Shown piece by piece: positions 35,194 through 44,180 of a DNA stretch of 64,000 bases. The stretch comes from JADKIH01 sp031367345 (GTDB taxonomy: Bacteria; Bacteroidota; Bacteroidia; AKYH767-A; 2013-40CM-41-45): the NCBI GenBank assembly GCA_031367345.1, contig JANLPR010000025.1:4493-68492 (forward strand), in the 5' to 3' direction. Below the pieces are notes generated by a model. It made no database searches. It saw only the letters and a list, made by a program, of their open reading frames with translations, and was not told where the DNA came from. Made by a program: the position numbers and the translations under genes. Position 1 is the first letter of the stretch, and each line of letters begins with the position of its first letter.

Positions 35194-36348
35194 TTGGAAT
35201 TTAATAATAAAATATTTTTACAGATCGACTGGTCCGATTTCCGATATGCAATGGATGATATCGGAAAAACGATTTATACATTTCCTGTCCATATCCGAAT
35301 TTTAATTGGAGTAACCATCCTCTTTATTCTTATCGTATTTGTACTTCTGGGAATAATTCTGAGTAGTAGAATTTACAAAACAAAGCGGCAGAATAAGAGA
35401 GTTGAGCTTCAGAATATTTTCCAACCTATTTTAAAAGAACTTTTATTTAACGACGAACAAGACCCGTCACAGTTAAAATCGTCTTTTAGTAAAGATGACC
35501 TTCATATTCCTTTTCATCGGTTTACATTACTTGAAGAGTTAATCCATTTACATGAAAATTTTACCGGGGAAACTGCTGAGCGACTAGAGAAAATATATGC
35601 TGCATTAGATTTCGAAATAGATTCGAGAGAAAAACTAAAAAGTAAACGCTGGTATATAATTGCAAAGGGAATGAAAGAGTTGGCGATCATGAATGTTCGC
35701 ACAAGTTATACCGAAATAAGCAAGTTTATCAATAGTAAGAATGACATTCTTCGAATGGAGACAAGGATAGCCTTGATGAAACTAAGCGACAAAGAACCAC
35801 TTGCATTTTTAACCAAAGAAACAGAGCCGCTTTCCGATTGGGACTCAGCCAATATTTATAATATGCTAACGAAAATGCCAGAGCATATTATTCCTGATTT
35901 CAGTCATTGGTTAAACTCAACGAATAAAGACATAGTACTTTTTTGTATTCAGATGATTGGTCGATTTAGACAAAGAGAGTCTGTTGGAAGGTTGCTTTTA
36001 CTGCTCGACAATAAAGATGATAGAATTAAAATTGCAGTAATAAAAGCATTGAGAGAATTGAACTCGAATGAAGGGGAAGATATTTTATTAAAGTTATTTC
36101 CACTGGTGAATAACGTAATTCAGAATGAGATCTTAAAAACTTTAGAGGTGATAGGGAGTGAAAAATCAATCTCTTTTCTGGAGAAAATAATACAACAACC
36201 AATCGAAGACTATCCGACGAGTATACAAGCAATAAGGACAATGCTCACAATAAATAAATCGGGAGAAAGTTATATTGCTAGAATATTCGAGCAATCAGGC
36301 CCACAACTTCGATTGATGATTCAACACGCACGCGACAGACGACTATAA
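35194..36348 (+). CDS. Membrane-anchored HEAT-repeat protein
   Basis: 384 residues. One membrane helix at about 30-55 (IRILIGVTILFILIVFVLLGII) is followed by basic residues, then alpha-helical repeats, the clearest being NDILRMETRIALMKLSDKEP, NKDIVLFCIQMIGRFRQRES, DDRIKIAVIKALRELNSNEG and VIQNEILKTLEVIGSEKSIS (HEAT/PBS-lyase-like). The orientation suggests the repeats are cytosolic, a scaffold for protein contacts. I give the TTG at 35194 as start because it lies 4 bp after the CotH stop; the ATG at 35251 is a real alternative and still includes the membrane helix. The GT2 gene follows after 6 bp, so it may be an accessory of that synthase. Confidence 0.78.
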   Translation: MEFNNKIFLQIDWSDFRYAMDDIGKTIYTFPVHIRILIGVTILFILIVFVLLGIILSSRIYKTKRQNKRVELQNIFQPILKELLFNDEQDPSQLKSSFSKDDLHIPFHRFTLLEELIHLHENFTGETAERLEKIYAALDFEIDSREKLKSKRWYIIAKGMKELAIMNVRTSYTEISKFINSKNDILRMETRIALMKLSDKEPLAFLTKETEPLSDWDSANIYNMLTKMPEHIIPDFSHWLNSTNKDIVLFCIQMIGRFRQRESVGRLLLLLDNKDDRIKIAVIKALRELNSNEGEDILLKLFPLVNNVIQNEILKTLEVIGSEKSISFLEKIIQQPIEDYPTSIQAIRTMLTINKSGESYIARIFEQSGPQLRLMIQHARDRRL

Positions 36349-36354
36349 CATACA

Positions 36355-37785
36355 ATGGGAATACTTTTTTATTACTTTACTAAGTTTGCCGATCATTTTA
36401 TATTGGTGTATAGCTGTCTATTATTCGGCACTTATTTTTTATTGTCTGCATTTTCGGCTGTTGATATTATCAAATATATGCGTCGCAATAGTTTTATCGA
36501 CTATCGAGATATACTTGCGGCACCCTCTGCTCCTTCTATTTCTATTATTGCCCCTGCATACAATGAATCAAAGACCATAGTGGAAAATGTTCGTTCGCTT
36601 TTAAATATACACTACGTTAATTTTGAAGTAATAATTGTGAATGATGGATCGAAGGACGATACGTTAAAATTAATGATAGAAGCATATTCATTAGAGGCTG
36701 TACAATATGCATTTGAGGAGAAAACAAATTCAAAACCAATTAAAGTCGTTTATAAGTCTATTATACCATCGCTTAATAAACTGACAGTTGTTGATAAGGT
36801 GAATGGCGGAAAAGCAGACGCATTAAATGCCGGAATAAATATTAGCAAATACGATCTTTTTGCAGCGATAGATGTCGACTGTATACTTGAATACGAATCA
36901 CTTTTGAAGATGGTAAAACCCTTCATGGAGCAAACCGAAGATAATCGAGTAATAGCAGTAGGTGGTGTTGTAAGGATAGCTAATAGTTGTGAAGTGAATG
37001 AAGGGAAGATTACTCAAGTAAATTTGCCAAAACAAATAATACCGAGAGTACAAGTTTTAGAATACATCAGAGCATTCTTACTAGGCCGCATGGCATGGAG
37101 TCGATTGAATGGCTTAATACTTATTTCGGGAGCATTTGGAATGTTCGACAAAAGAATTGTGATAGATTGTGGCGGCTACAATCATAATACAGTAGGCGAA
37201 GACATGGAATTGGTGATACGCATGAGACGCTATATGGAAGAGCGAAACATTAAATACAGAATAGTTTATTTACCCGATCCGCTGTGTTGGACAGAAGCGC
37301 CAGATAATTTCAAAATATTAAGTAAGCAGAGAAACCGTTGGACTAGAGGAACCGCCGAAACATTATGGATACATAAAAAATTAATTTTCAATCCGAAGTA
37401 TAATTTTCTGGGAATGATAAGTATGCCCTTTTGGTTTATATTTGAATACATGGCTCCAATAGTAGAAACAGTAGCCTTTTTATATTTGATCATGATGGCA
37501 TTTTTAGGAATCCTCAACATTGAATTATTTGTCACTTTATTTTTGTTAATCTATGCTTTTGCAATAATGTATTCAACGGCAGCAATACTTTTTGAAGAGC
37601 TAAGTTTTCATCAATACAAAAAGAAACGTGACATAATTCGTTTGCTCGGTACCGCATTGATTGAACCCATTTTCATTCATCCATTAACAGTTTACTATGC
37701 AATCAGAGGCAACCTCGATCTCTTGACAGGAGTAAAAAATTGGGGCGAAATGAAGAGAAAAGGATTTACAAGAAAGAAAGTATAA
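36355..37785 (+). CDS. Processive family 2 glycosyltransferase (polysaccharide synthase type)
   Basis: 476 residues in the inner membrane. N-terminal helices (residues ~10-40) precede a GT-A domain with ISIIAPAYNES, VIIVNDGSKDDT, NGGKADALNAG (the K/R-ADALN motif), AAIDVDCIL (DxD), VGEDMELVIRM (the catalytic ED) and LSKQRNRWTRG (QxxRW). A cluster of C-terminal helices follows at about 350-440. This is the full motif set of processive synthases such as PgaC, hyaluronan synthase and BcsA. There is no PilZ domain. The polymer is unknown. Together with the TPR-barrel, CotH and HEAT genes it makes a plausible complete assembly line from cytosol to surface. Confidence 0.92.
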   Translation: MGILFYYFTKFADHFILVYSCLLFGTYFLLSAFSAVDIIKYMRRNSFIDYRDILAAPSAPSISIIAPAYNESKTIVENVRSLLNIHYVNFEVIIVNDGSKDDTLKLMIEAYSLEAVQYAFEEKTNSKPIKVVYKSIIPSLNKLTVVDKVNGGKADALNAGINISKYDLFAAIDVDCILEYESLLKMVKPFMEQTEDNRVIAVGGVVRIANSCEVNEGKITQVNLPKQIIPRVQVLEYIRAFLLGRMAWSRLNGLILISGAFGMFDKRIVIDCGGYNHNTVGEDMELVIRMRRYMEERNIKYRIVYLPDPLCWTEAPDNFKILSKQRNRWTRGTAETLWIHKKLIFNPKYNFLGMISMPFWFIFEYMAPIVETVAFLYLIMMAFLGILNIELFVTLFLLIYAFAIMYSTAAILFEELSFHQYKKKRDIIRLLGTALIEPIFIHPLTVYYAIRGNLDLLTGVKNWGEMKRKGFTRKKV

Positions 37786-37803
37786 TCGCTTTCAAATTGT
37801 ATT

Positions 37804-38964
37804 TTAGAAATGCGTTTTATGGCTATATGATGAATTAAAAATAGTTTGCATCATAGGAAAATAGAACTCCCAAAAAAATCTATTTCGATCGGTAACATCG
37901 ACCGCATTATACATTAAGAATTTTAATCCGGAAATTCCACTCAACTTTGCAAATCGAAATTTGGTTGGGTTGTCGGCATAATCACCACAAAAATAATAGA
38001 AGTTATAATCACGGTCTCTATGAATGACAGCGGGAAAGATCTTCGGGATACCATTTGCTGTTAGTATAGCTTCTCCTTCAGGTCGTGTTCCAAGAACATA
38101 TTTAGAAACGATCTGATTTGAATCACTTTTGTTGACGATAATATCGATCCAATAAGGATAGATCATTACAGCCGGGACATCGTATTGTTCTTGGTATTTC
38201 TTCTCAGTATAAATCTTTGGGATTGCATCATTCAATTCTCTGCCCTTTTCCAGAACGAGAACTTTACCTGACTGATTAATAAAAAGCATCCCTTCACTTT
38301 TGAAATTCCAAACTCCATTATGTTCCTTTTTATACGCACCTATGATCCATTTTGGCAAATCAGGATTATTCACAGTATCTAAGCTTGCAATATAACGAGC
38401 CATCCACCCACTCCACTCTATCTTCCACATGTTTTGAAAATCGCGTCGAACATCATTAGGTGTTGGATAACCAATTGTATTAAATTCAGCTATTACAAGT
38501 TTTTTTTTCTCCTTCATTTTTCGCATCAATAGAAGATCTTTCTCAGAGAGTCCGCCATAGATGTTTTCAGAATTATCGTTAATATCTCTGTGACGATACC
38601 ATTCATTACCGAGTACACCGTAAGTATCGGCAAAATAGGCTAAATCATAGATTTTAGATATGCTATCAACTTCCGGATCATTAAATTTCTCGAAGTCGTT
38701 CACCAGGTACTTTTCATCATCTTGAGGAAAAAATCCAAAATAATCTGAGTTAATATCGTAGTAATTACCGTTAGGTTTAGTGTATTTTTCGTGATCTAAA
38801 ATCCAATTGATCGATCTGTGTTTATAGCTATTTGTATTTAAAACCGTCTTATCTACAATCAATAAGTTCAATTTTCGCTGAGAAGAGAACTCCCATGCAA
38901 TACGCATCCATAGAGGTGTTGCAAGGAAAATAATAATAGTGGTTATGATTAAGCGGCTTTTCAT
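37804..38964 (-). CDS. Signal-anchored protein of unknown function in the polysaccharide cluster
   Basis: 386 residues. I do not recognise the family. An N-terminal hydrophobic segment (LIITTIIIFLATPLWMRIAW) looks like a signal anchor, with the rest periplasmic. The body is rich in aromatic residues: YFGFFPQDDEKY, YDLAYFADTYGVLGNEW, VIAEFNTIGYPTPNDVRRDF, IEWSGWMARYIASLD and NFYYFCGDYADNP. The spacing of acidic residues at the ends of predicted strands is reminiscent of TIM-barrel glycosidases, but no catalytic pair can be assigned. It is transcribed against the GT2 gene with 18 bp between stops and has a promoter-like element at 39025-39032. Confidence 0.65.
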   Translation of the reverse strand: MKSRLIITTIIIFLATPLWMRIAWEFSSQRKLNLLIVDKTVLNTNSYKHRSINWILDHEKYTKPNGNYYDINSDYFGFFPQDDEKYLVNDFEKFNDPEVDSISKIYDLAYFADTYGVLGNEWYRHRDINDNSENIYGGLSEKDLLLMRKMKEKKKLVIAEFNTIGYPTPNDVRRDFQNMWKIEWSGWMARYIASLDTVNNPDLPKWIIGAYKKEHNGVWNFKSEGMLFINQSGKVLVLEKGRELNDAIPKIYTEKKYQEQYDVPAVMIYPYWIDIIVNKSDSNQIVSKYVLGTRPEGEAILTANGIPKIFPAVIHRDRDYNFYYFCGDYADNPTKFRFAKLSGISGLKFLMYNAVDVTDRNRFFWEFYFPMMQTIFNSSYSHKTHF

Positions 38965-39024
38965 TTAACTAAAAATGTAAGATTTGAGGTGTAAATGTAC
39001 CTCTTTGCCACGCTTGAAACGAAA

Positions 39025-39032
39025 CAAAAGTA
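39025..39032 (-). promoter_or_regulatory. Possible -7 element of the 37804-38964 gene
   Basis: On the minus strand TACTTTTG, identical to the tRNA-Ser -7 element, 60 nt upstream of the start codon. No upstream TTTG at 18-19 bp. Confidence 0.5.
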
Positions 39033-39075
39033 GGCTGTTAAGCATAAAAAGATTCACACAAAAGTGTTTAAAACA

Positions 39076-40251
39076 ATGGCAGTCGCAAAAATATTTATCG
39101 TAGAGGATGATCACTTCCTCGGGAGTCTTATAAAGAAGACCCTAGAAAAACTAGACAATTGTGAGGTGACCCTTTTTACGTCGCCTGATGAGTGTTTGAG
39201 CAACTTGCATTTGAATCCAGACATCATTTCAATAGATTATATGCTTCCGGGTATGAATGGAATTGAATTGATGGAAAAAATCAAGAACTATAATGATTCA
39301 ATTCAATGTGTAATGGTTTCGGGTCAGGAGAAAATTGATGTGGTGATTGAAACATATAGAATGGGTGCATCTGATTACATTATTAAAAATGATAATGCTT
39401 TAGTCAATTTAGAAAACTCAGTAAAATCATTATGCAAGAATGTTTATTTGCGACAAGAGAATGATACATTAAAAGAGCAAGTAATAGACCGACACAAATA
39501 CACAAACATCTTAGGTAATAGTAGTCCGGTGTTAAAAGTTTTACGATTAATTCAAAAAGTTGAAAAAAGCAGCATTATGGTTCTTGTTACCGGTCAGTCC
39601 GGAACAGGAAAAGAACTTGTTGCAAAGGCGATACATTATAACTCAGGTCGTGCACGTAAACCATTTGTTACAGTTAACATGGGTGCAATTCCAGATGATT
39701 TAGTAGAGAGTGAATTATTTGGACATGAGAAAGGAGCATTCACCGATGCACGAGATAGAAGAATAGGGAAATTTGAAGAGGCGAATGAAGGGACAATCTT
39801 TCTCGACGAGATTGGGGAAATGGATTTAATGTTACAAACGAAATTACTTCGCGTACTTCAAGAAAAAGAGGTTACTCGTATAGGCAGTAATAAATCAATT
39901 AAATTAGATGTGCGAGTAATCGCAGCAACAAATAAAAATCTTGCACAAGAAGTAAAGAAGGGAAACTTCAGAGAAGATCTGTTTTATAGACTACAAGGAT
40001 TTTTAATTCATCTTCCACCGCTTTTAGAACGTGGCGACGATGTGGTTCTGTTATCAAAAAATTTCCTTCAAGATTTTTGTAAAGAAAATAGAATGCCGAA
40101 TATTCAATTAAGCAAAGAGGCAACTCGCTTCTTAATGGATTATAAATGGCCGGGCAATGTTCGTGAACTTAAAGCTGTAATTGAAAGAGCAGCGATTATG
40201 TCGGAGAATAATACAATACTACCTGAAGACTTGGTTTTTGCAACAGCATAA
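39076..40251 (+). CDS. NtrC-type response regulator lacking a DNA-binding domain
   Basis: 391 residues from the ATG at 39076 (a GTG at 39064 would add four). The receiver has the acidic IVEDDHF and DIISIDYMLPGMNG (Asp near 54). The AAA+ domain has Walker A GQSGTGKELVAKAI, the GAFTGA loop in the altered form GAFTDA, Walker B GTIFLDEIGEMD, sensor RVIAATNKNL and the arginine-finger region FREDLFYRL. It ends about 20 residues after WPGNVRELKAVIERAA; the C-terminal Fis-type helix-turn-helix usual for the family is absent. It could still contact sigma-54 from solution, or have another ATPase role. It flanks the polysaccharide cluster and probably takes phosphate from the kinase/regulator pair at 29.5-32.4 kb. 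Confidence 0.92.
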   Translation: MAVAKIFIVEDDHFLGSLIKKTLEKLDNCEVTLFTSPDECLSNLHLNPDIISIDYMLPGMNGIELMEKIKNYNDSIQCVMVSGQEKIDVVIETYRMGASDYIIKNDNALVNLENSVKSLCKNVYLRQENDTLKEQVIDRHKYTNILGNSSPVLKVLRLIQKVEKSSIMVLVTGQSGTGKELVAKAIHYNSGRARKPFVTVNMGAIPDDLVESELFGHEKGAFTDARDRRIGKFEEANEGTIFLDEIGEMDLMLQTKLLRVLQEKEVTRIGSNKSIKLDVRVIAATNKNLAQEVKKGNFREDLFYRLQGFLIHLPPLLERGDDVVLLSKNFLQDFCKENRMPNIQLSKEATRFLMDYKWPGNVRELKAVIERAAIMSENNTILPEDLVFATA

Positions 40252-40273
40252 AAATATTGCCTTATTGTTTTAC

Positions 40274-40301
40274 AAATCCTGCCTTAGCAGGATTTTTTTT
40301 T
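40274..40301 (+). terminator. Terminator after the NtrC-type regulator
   Basis: AAATCCTGC and GCAGGATTT form a perfect 9-bp stem with loop CTTA, followed by a run of T. Confidence 0.92.
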
Positions 40302-40408
40302 GCCTTTTTTCGAAAAGCGACTATTTCTTACAGATGTAAACAATAGTGCCTCTTACGACTTACTCTACTCGCTCATTTTCGTAAATCGTACTATAAAAGG
40401 ATATCCAA

Positions 40409-40711
40409 ATGCCAGTAACAAAATACAGAATAAAAACAGATCTAAAACAGAGCATCAAAACTAAACTCTCTACAAAATCAATTGTAACCGGAGTGATCTC
40501 AATAGCTGTAATTTTCATTCTAACAATCATCAATACAGGTAATCCTTTTTCCAGTCAAGCGAAGGATATCGGTGCTCTTAAAATAGTCAATTTAGAAGAT
40601 CAAACCTTTACAAACGAAACAGAATTACAAAATACTGAGATAAAACCAGCTTCAATCCCTGGAAAGAATACACTATTCATTAAAAAAGTGAAACCGAATA
40701 TCCAACCGTAA
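40409..40711 (+). CDS. Small single-pass membrane protein, unknown
   Basis: 100 residues, no recognised family. A lysine-rich N-terminus (about 24 residues) precedes one hydrophobic helix (SIVTGVISIAVIFILTIINTG). The remaining ~55 residues are polar and should face the periplasm or be released if the helix acts as a long signal peptide. It is followed after 9 bp by the 1147-residue T9SS cargo gene, so it is probably the first gene of that operon. It has clean start context after a terminator. The reality of the gene is supported by its position and composition only. Confidence 0.6.
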   Translation: MPVTKYRIKTDLKQSIKTKLSTKSIVTGVISIAVIFILTIINTGNPFSSQAKDIGALKIVNLEDQTFTNETELQNTEIKPASIPGKNTLFIKKVKPNIQP

Positions 40712-40720
40712 TTTTCACCT

Positions 40721-43700
40721 ATGAAAAAAGAACCATTTTACTCAGAAGATACTATCAATTCTACACAAAAAGGAAGTTCCTTACAATTTCTCTTTGTGTA
40801 CTTATTGGGGTTAATTCTATTAATGTGTTTAGGTTCATACGCCGCCACTAAAACTTCCGTTGCTTCCGGAAACTGGGAGAATTCGGCAATTTGGATACCA
40901 TCAGGAGCACCACAGCAAAATGATAATGTTGTTATCGGATCGAATACCGAGGTAACAACAACACAAAATATTTTCATTCAATCACTTTCAATTTCACCAT
41001 CGAGTAAATTGACATTAGGTGCAATGAAAAGAGTAACACTAAATAACAATTTGACTATTGATGGCAAATTGGATATGAATAAAGGATTGATTACTCAGAA
41101 TTTAACCGGTAGTATATTTAAAATTGGATCGACAGGTACATTCACTTGGGATCCTGGAATCAATAGTTCAGCAGAAGCAAGTCTATTTATAAATGGTATA
41201 GAACAATTTGATATCGGCAGCTCGCTGATTATAAAAAATTGGTACGACTACACTACTCCACTTACTCAATTTATAAATGGGAACTTTGGGAATTTAGAAC
41301 TTAATTCACAGGGAGGAACCAATTCAATTGTTGAATGGGACCAGCATAATCAATTAGAGTTGCATAAAATATTTGGAACACTCACAATTGATCAAGGCTG
41401 GATAACACTAGATAAAAGTGGATCAATTACCAACACAACAATTGGAAATATAATTTTAAAAAATATTAATGCCACTTTCTACGCACACAATGGAAATCAT
41501 CCTAGTAATTTCACACTTCATTGTTCGAATATTACCAATGAAGGTGGAACCTTTTACGGACTGAATGATGGAAATGGAAATATTCGTATTCACACAACCG
41601 GAAATTTTATTAATAGTGGAAATGTAAAGATCATTAACAATACAGGAATAATAAATGTTGGAAATGGAAATGCCACATTTGATGTAGACGGAACTTACAA
41701 ACAAATAACAGGAGACACGAGGATCATTTACAATATTGCAACAAAAAATTCCGGAGTTTTTACTTCAACCATTGGAAATTTATTTCTGGATGGTGGAATA
41801 TTCATGGGTCAAACAGCATGTCACGTCAACAATCAAATTTGTACGATTGGCATTACCAACGATTTGAAAATAAATTTCAGCAAAAATACAGATAAATTCA
41901 GGTGCACATCTATTTCAAGTATTGGAGGAGTATTAAATAATGCAAGAGTAGAATTAACCGTAGGTGAAAATTTCAGTATCAACGGCGTTCTTGCTTCAGA
42001 AGTAACGAGTTCAGCATCTTCAGGAATTGAAAAAATATCTGTGAATGGAAATTTAGAAGTGAATGGTTGCACAACGAATTTTAATTATGGTAGTCTGTCA
42101 GCTTCACACAACAATCAATTGATCGTTGGAAAAGATTTGCTGATGAGTGGAGGTCAATTTTCAATTTCAAGAAATAATGGAAATCTGATCGCATCGATCA
42201 ATAGAACATTAAGAATTTTCGGAGGTGTGATGATGATAAAAAATAACGAAGGAAATGCAGCACTTGAAGTACAACGAAAATTTGAACAAGTATCAGGGAC
42301 TCTTCTATTCCATTCAAATACTACTACTATTTCTGCTGGTAATATTTCATTGGCTATAAATGGATCATTTTCTCAAAGTGGAGGGCGAATAAATTTAGAT
42401 GATAATTCGAATAGTTCAATAGGAATACGCGAATTAAATTTAAGAACAGATAGCGTTTCATTTTCCGGAACAGGAATTATTGATCGAAACGGGACAATGA
42501 CGAATAATACTAACACAAAAATTATTTATGGAAATAATGGAAAAATAATTTTTAAACGAGAAGGAAATTCACATTCGATAGCAAATGTAATCCAAATAGT
42601 AGGGCCAGGAACTACACTTTCAATTGCAGATTGTCCTTTTCAAATTGCTTCATCGATTGATCCGTTACAAAATACGCTGATAATTTCCGGAACCGGTAAT
42701 TTACAAATCAATCAAGGACAAATAGTTTCAAACGGCCAACAAGCATATTCAAAAATATTTGTTGACTCTTCTTCTACACTTGATATCAAAAGAGCCGACG
42801 GATTATTTAACAACAACAATCAGGCTTCAATTAGTTCCATTGGAAATATTAATTTAATTATTCATCCAAAAGGAGTAATAGAATACAGCGGTAACATCAA
42901 TCAAAGCATTACATCGCTTTCAAATATTGGGAGTTACACTTCAAAAAAGTATGGCATTTTAAAAATAGCATTACAGGGAGCAGGAAACTTGATGGCGACC
43001 GCTATAACAAACGAGATAATCGTTCAAACGAGAATAGAATTAACGAGCGGAATACTATCACTCAACAATAAAACAATTACGGTTGAAAATGGAAAAGCAG
43101 ATGGAATAACGCGCGAAAAAGGATTTATTATGAGTGAGAGTAATTACCCCGTTAGCAGTGGAAATATTCGTTGGCAAAACATTTCGGAAGGGTGGCATGA
43201 AATTCCATTTGGAGTAAGTAATGGATTATTAATTCCGGTATTTTTTAAGCCGATAACTGGAATTGGAAAAGAAGTATCGGTAAGTACAAGAAGAACGACA
43301 ACAGATAACAAACCATATCCTTCGTTGAGTTTAAATTTTCCGGGAGGAAATTATTTTGCAACAGACCAAACGATCGACAGATGGTGGGGATTCAATGCAC
43401 CGGGAGTAACGGCAGACGTAAAGCTCAGCTACTGCGGGTCAGAAAACAGTTTGAGTCAAAGTTTAGCAACAGACGTACTAAATATTATTCAATGGAAAGG
43501 CAACGGATGGAATATCAGTTCCGGTGAGGCCATGGGTAGCAATTCATTGATAGGGCAAATTTCAATCGCAGCTACTCCACTCTATCCTGACTGGACAATA
43601 GCATCGGTTAAAGTTGCAGCAATCGATATAAATGCAGATTTAAAAAGCGATACAGTTACAGTTAACTGGCATATTAAGTCAGAGACCGGAATCGACCATT

Positions 43701-44164
43701 TTATCGTAGAAAAAAGTTTAGATGGAATTTCATTTTCAGAAACAGGAATGATAAAAGCTTCATTTGATAGTAAGGTGAGAGATTACAATTTTGATGATCT
43801 TGGATTTGATCCGAATAAAAATATTTATCGATTAAAACAAGTATCACCTGATGGTTCATTTATTTATTCCAAAACAGTAAAAGTATCGGGTAAAATAATT
43901 GTTGATGGAATTAAAATTAATTCTACTTCACCTAATCCTTTTACAAACACTTTAACAATTTCACTTAGTACACAATCCAGTCAGAAAATTAGTATTTCGA
44001 TTTATAGCACAGATGGACGACTAAGAAATAAATCAGATCAAATTTCAGAATCCGGTGAAAGTAAAATTACACTTGACAACTTGGATATTTTGGAACCGGG
44101 TACCTATGTATTAGTTATAGAAAGTGAAAAAGGAAAGACAACTCAAAAAATTATTAAGAACTAA
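40721..44164 (+). CDS. Large T9SS type A surface protein with G8-like start
   Basis: 1147 residues. A long basic N-terminus leads to a hydrophobic helix (FLFVYLLGLILLMCLGSYA), an unusually long signal peptide. The mature start, TKTSVASGNWENSAIWIPSG then NDNVVIGSNTEV, resembles the G8-like beta modules seen at the start of Bacteroidota surface proteins. The middle ~800 residues are Asn/Gly/Ser-rich beta repeats (LNNNLTIDGKLDMNKG, ISVNGNLEVNG, LSLAINGSFSQSGG-like units), probably a beta-helix. The end is a fibronectin-like segment and a type A sorting domain (STSPNPFTNTLTISL, ILEPGTYVLVIESEKGKTT, ending KIIKN). A surface adhesin or fibre protein is likely; the ligand is unknown. Confidence 0.85.
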   Translation: MKKEPFYSEDTINSTQKGSSLQFLFVYLLGLILLMCLGSYAATKTSVASGNWENSAIWIPSGAPQQNDNVVIGSNTEVTTTQNIFIQSLSISPSSKLTLGAMKRVTLNNNLTIDGKLDMNKGLITQNLTGSIFKIGSTGTFTWDPGINSSAEASLFINGIEQFDIGSSLIIKNWYDYTTPLTQFINGNFGNLELNSQGGTNSIVEWDQHNQLELHKIFGTLTIDQGWITLDKSGSITNTTIGNIILKNINATFYAHNGNHPSNFTLHCSNITNEGGTFYGLNDGNGNIRIHTTGNFINSGNVKIINNTGIINVGNGNATFDVDGTYKQITGDTRIIYNIATKNSGVFTSTIGNLFLDGGIFMGQTACHVNNQICTIGITNDLKINFSKNTDKFRCTSISSIGGVLNNARVELTVGENFSINGVLASEVTSSASSGIEKISVNGNLEVNGCTTNFNYGSLSASHNNQLIVGKDLLMSGGQFSISRNNGNLIASINRTLRIFGGVMMIKNNEGNAALEVQRKFEQVSGTLLFHSNTTTISAGNISLAINGSFSQSGGRINLDDNSNSSIGIRELNLRTDSVSFSGTGIIDRNGTMTNNTNTKIIYGNNGKIIFKREGNSHSIANVIQIVGPGTTLSIADCPFQIASSIDPLQNTLIISGTGNLQINQGQIVSNGQQAYSKIFVDSSSTLDIKRADGLFNNNNQASISSIGNINLIIHPKGVIEYSGNINQSITSLSNIGSYTSKKYGILKIALQGAGNLMATAITNEIIVQTRIELTSGILSLNNKTITVENGKADGITREKGFIMSESNYPVSSGNIRWQNISEGWHEIPFGVSNGLLIPVFFKPITGIGKEVSVSTRRTTTDNKPYPSLSLNFPGGNYFATDQTIDRWWGFNAPGVTADVKLSYCGSENSLSQSLATDVLNIIQWKGNGWNISSGEAMGSNSLIGQISIAATPLYPDWTIASVKVAAIDINADLKSDTVTVNWHIKSETGIDHFIVEKSLDGISFSETGMIKASFDSKVRDYNFDDLGFDPNKNIYRLKQVSPDGSFIYSKTVKVSGKIIVDGIKINSTSPNPFTNTLTISLSTQSSQKISISIYSTDGRLRNKSDQISESGESKITLDNLDILEPGTYVLVIESEKGKTTQKIIKN

Positions 44165-44180
44165 GCCTAATCAATCACCA

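Noticed and set aside
29230..40408. Sigma-54 promoters in the NtrC region
   Set aside because: No GG-N10-GC pair with the flanking TTGGCAC/TTGCA context was found upstream of 29519, 32070, 32529 or 40409.
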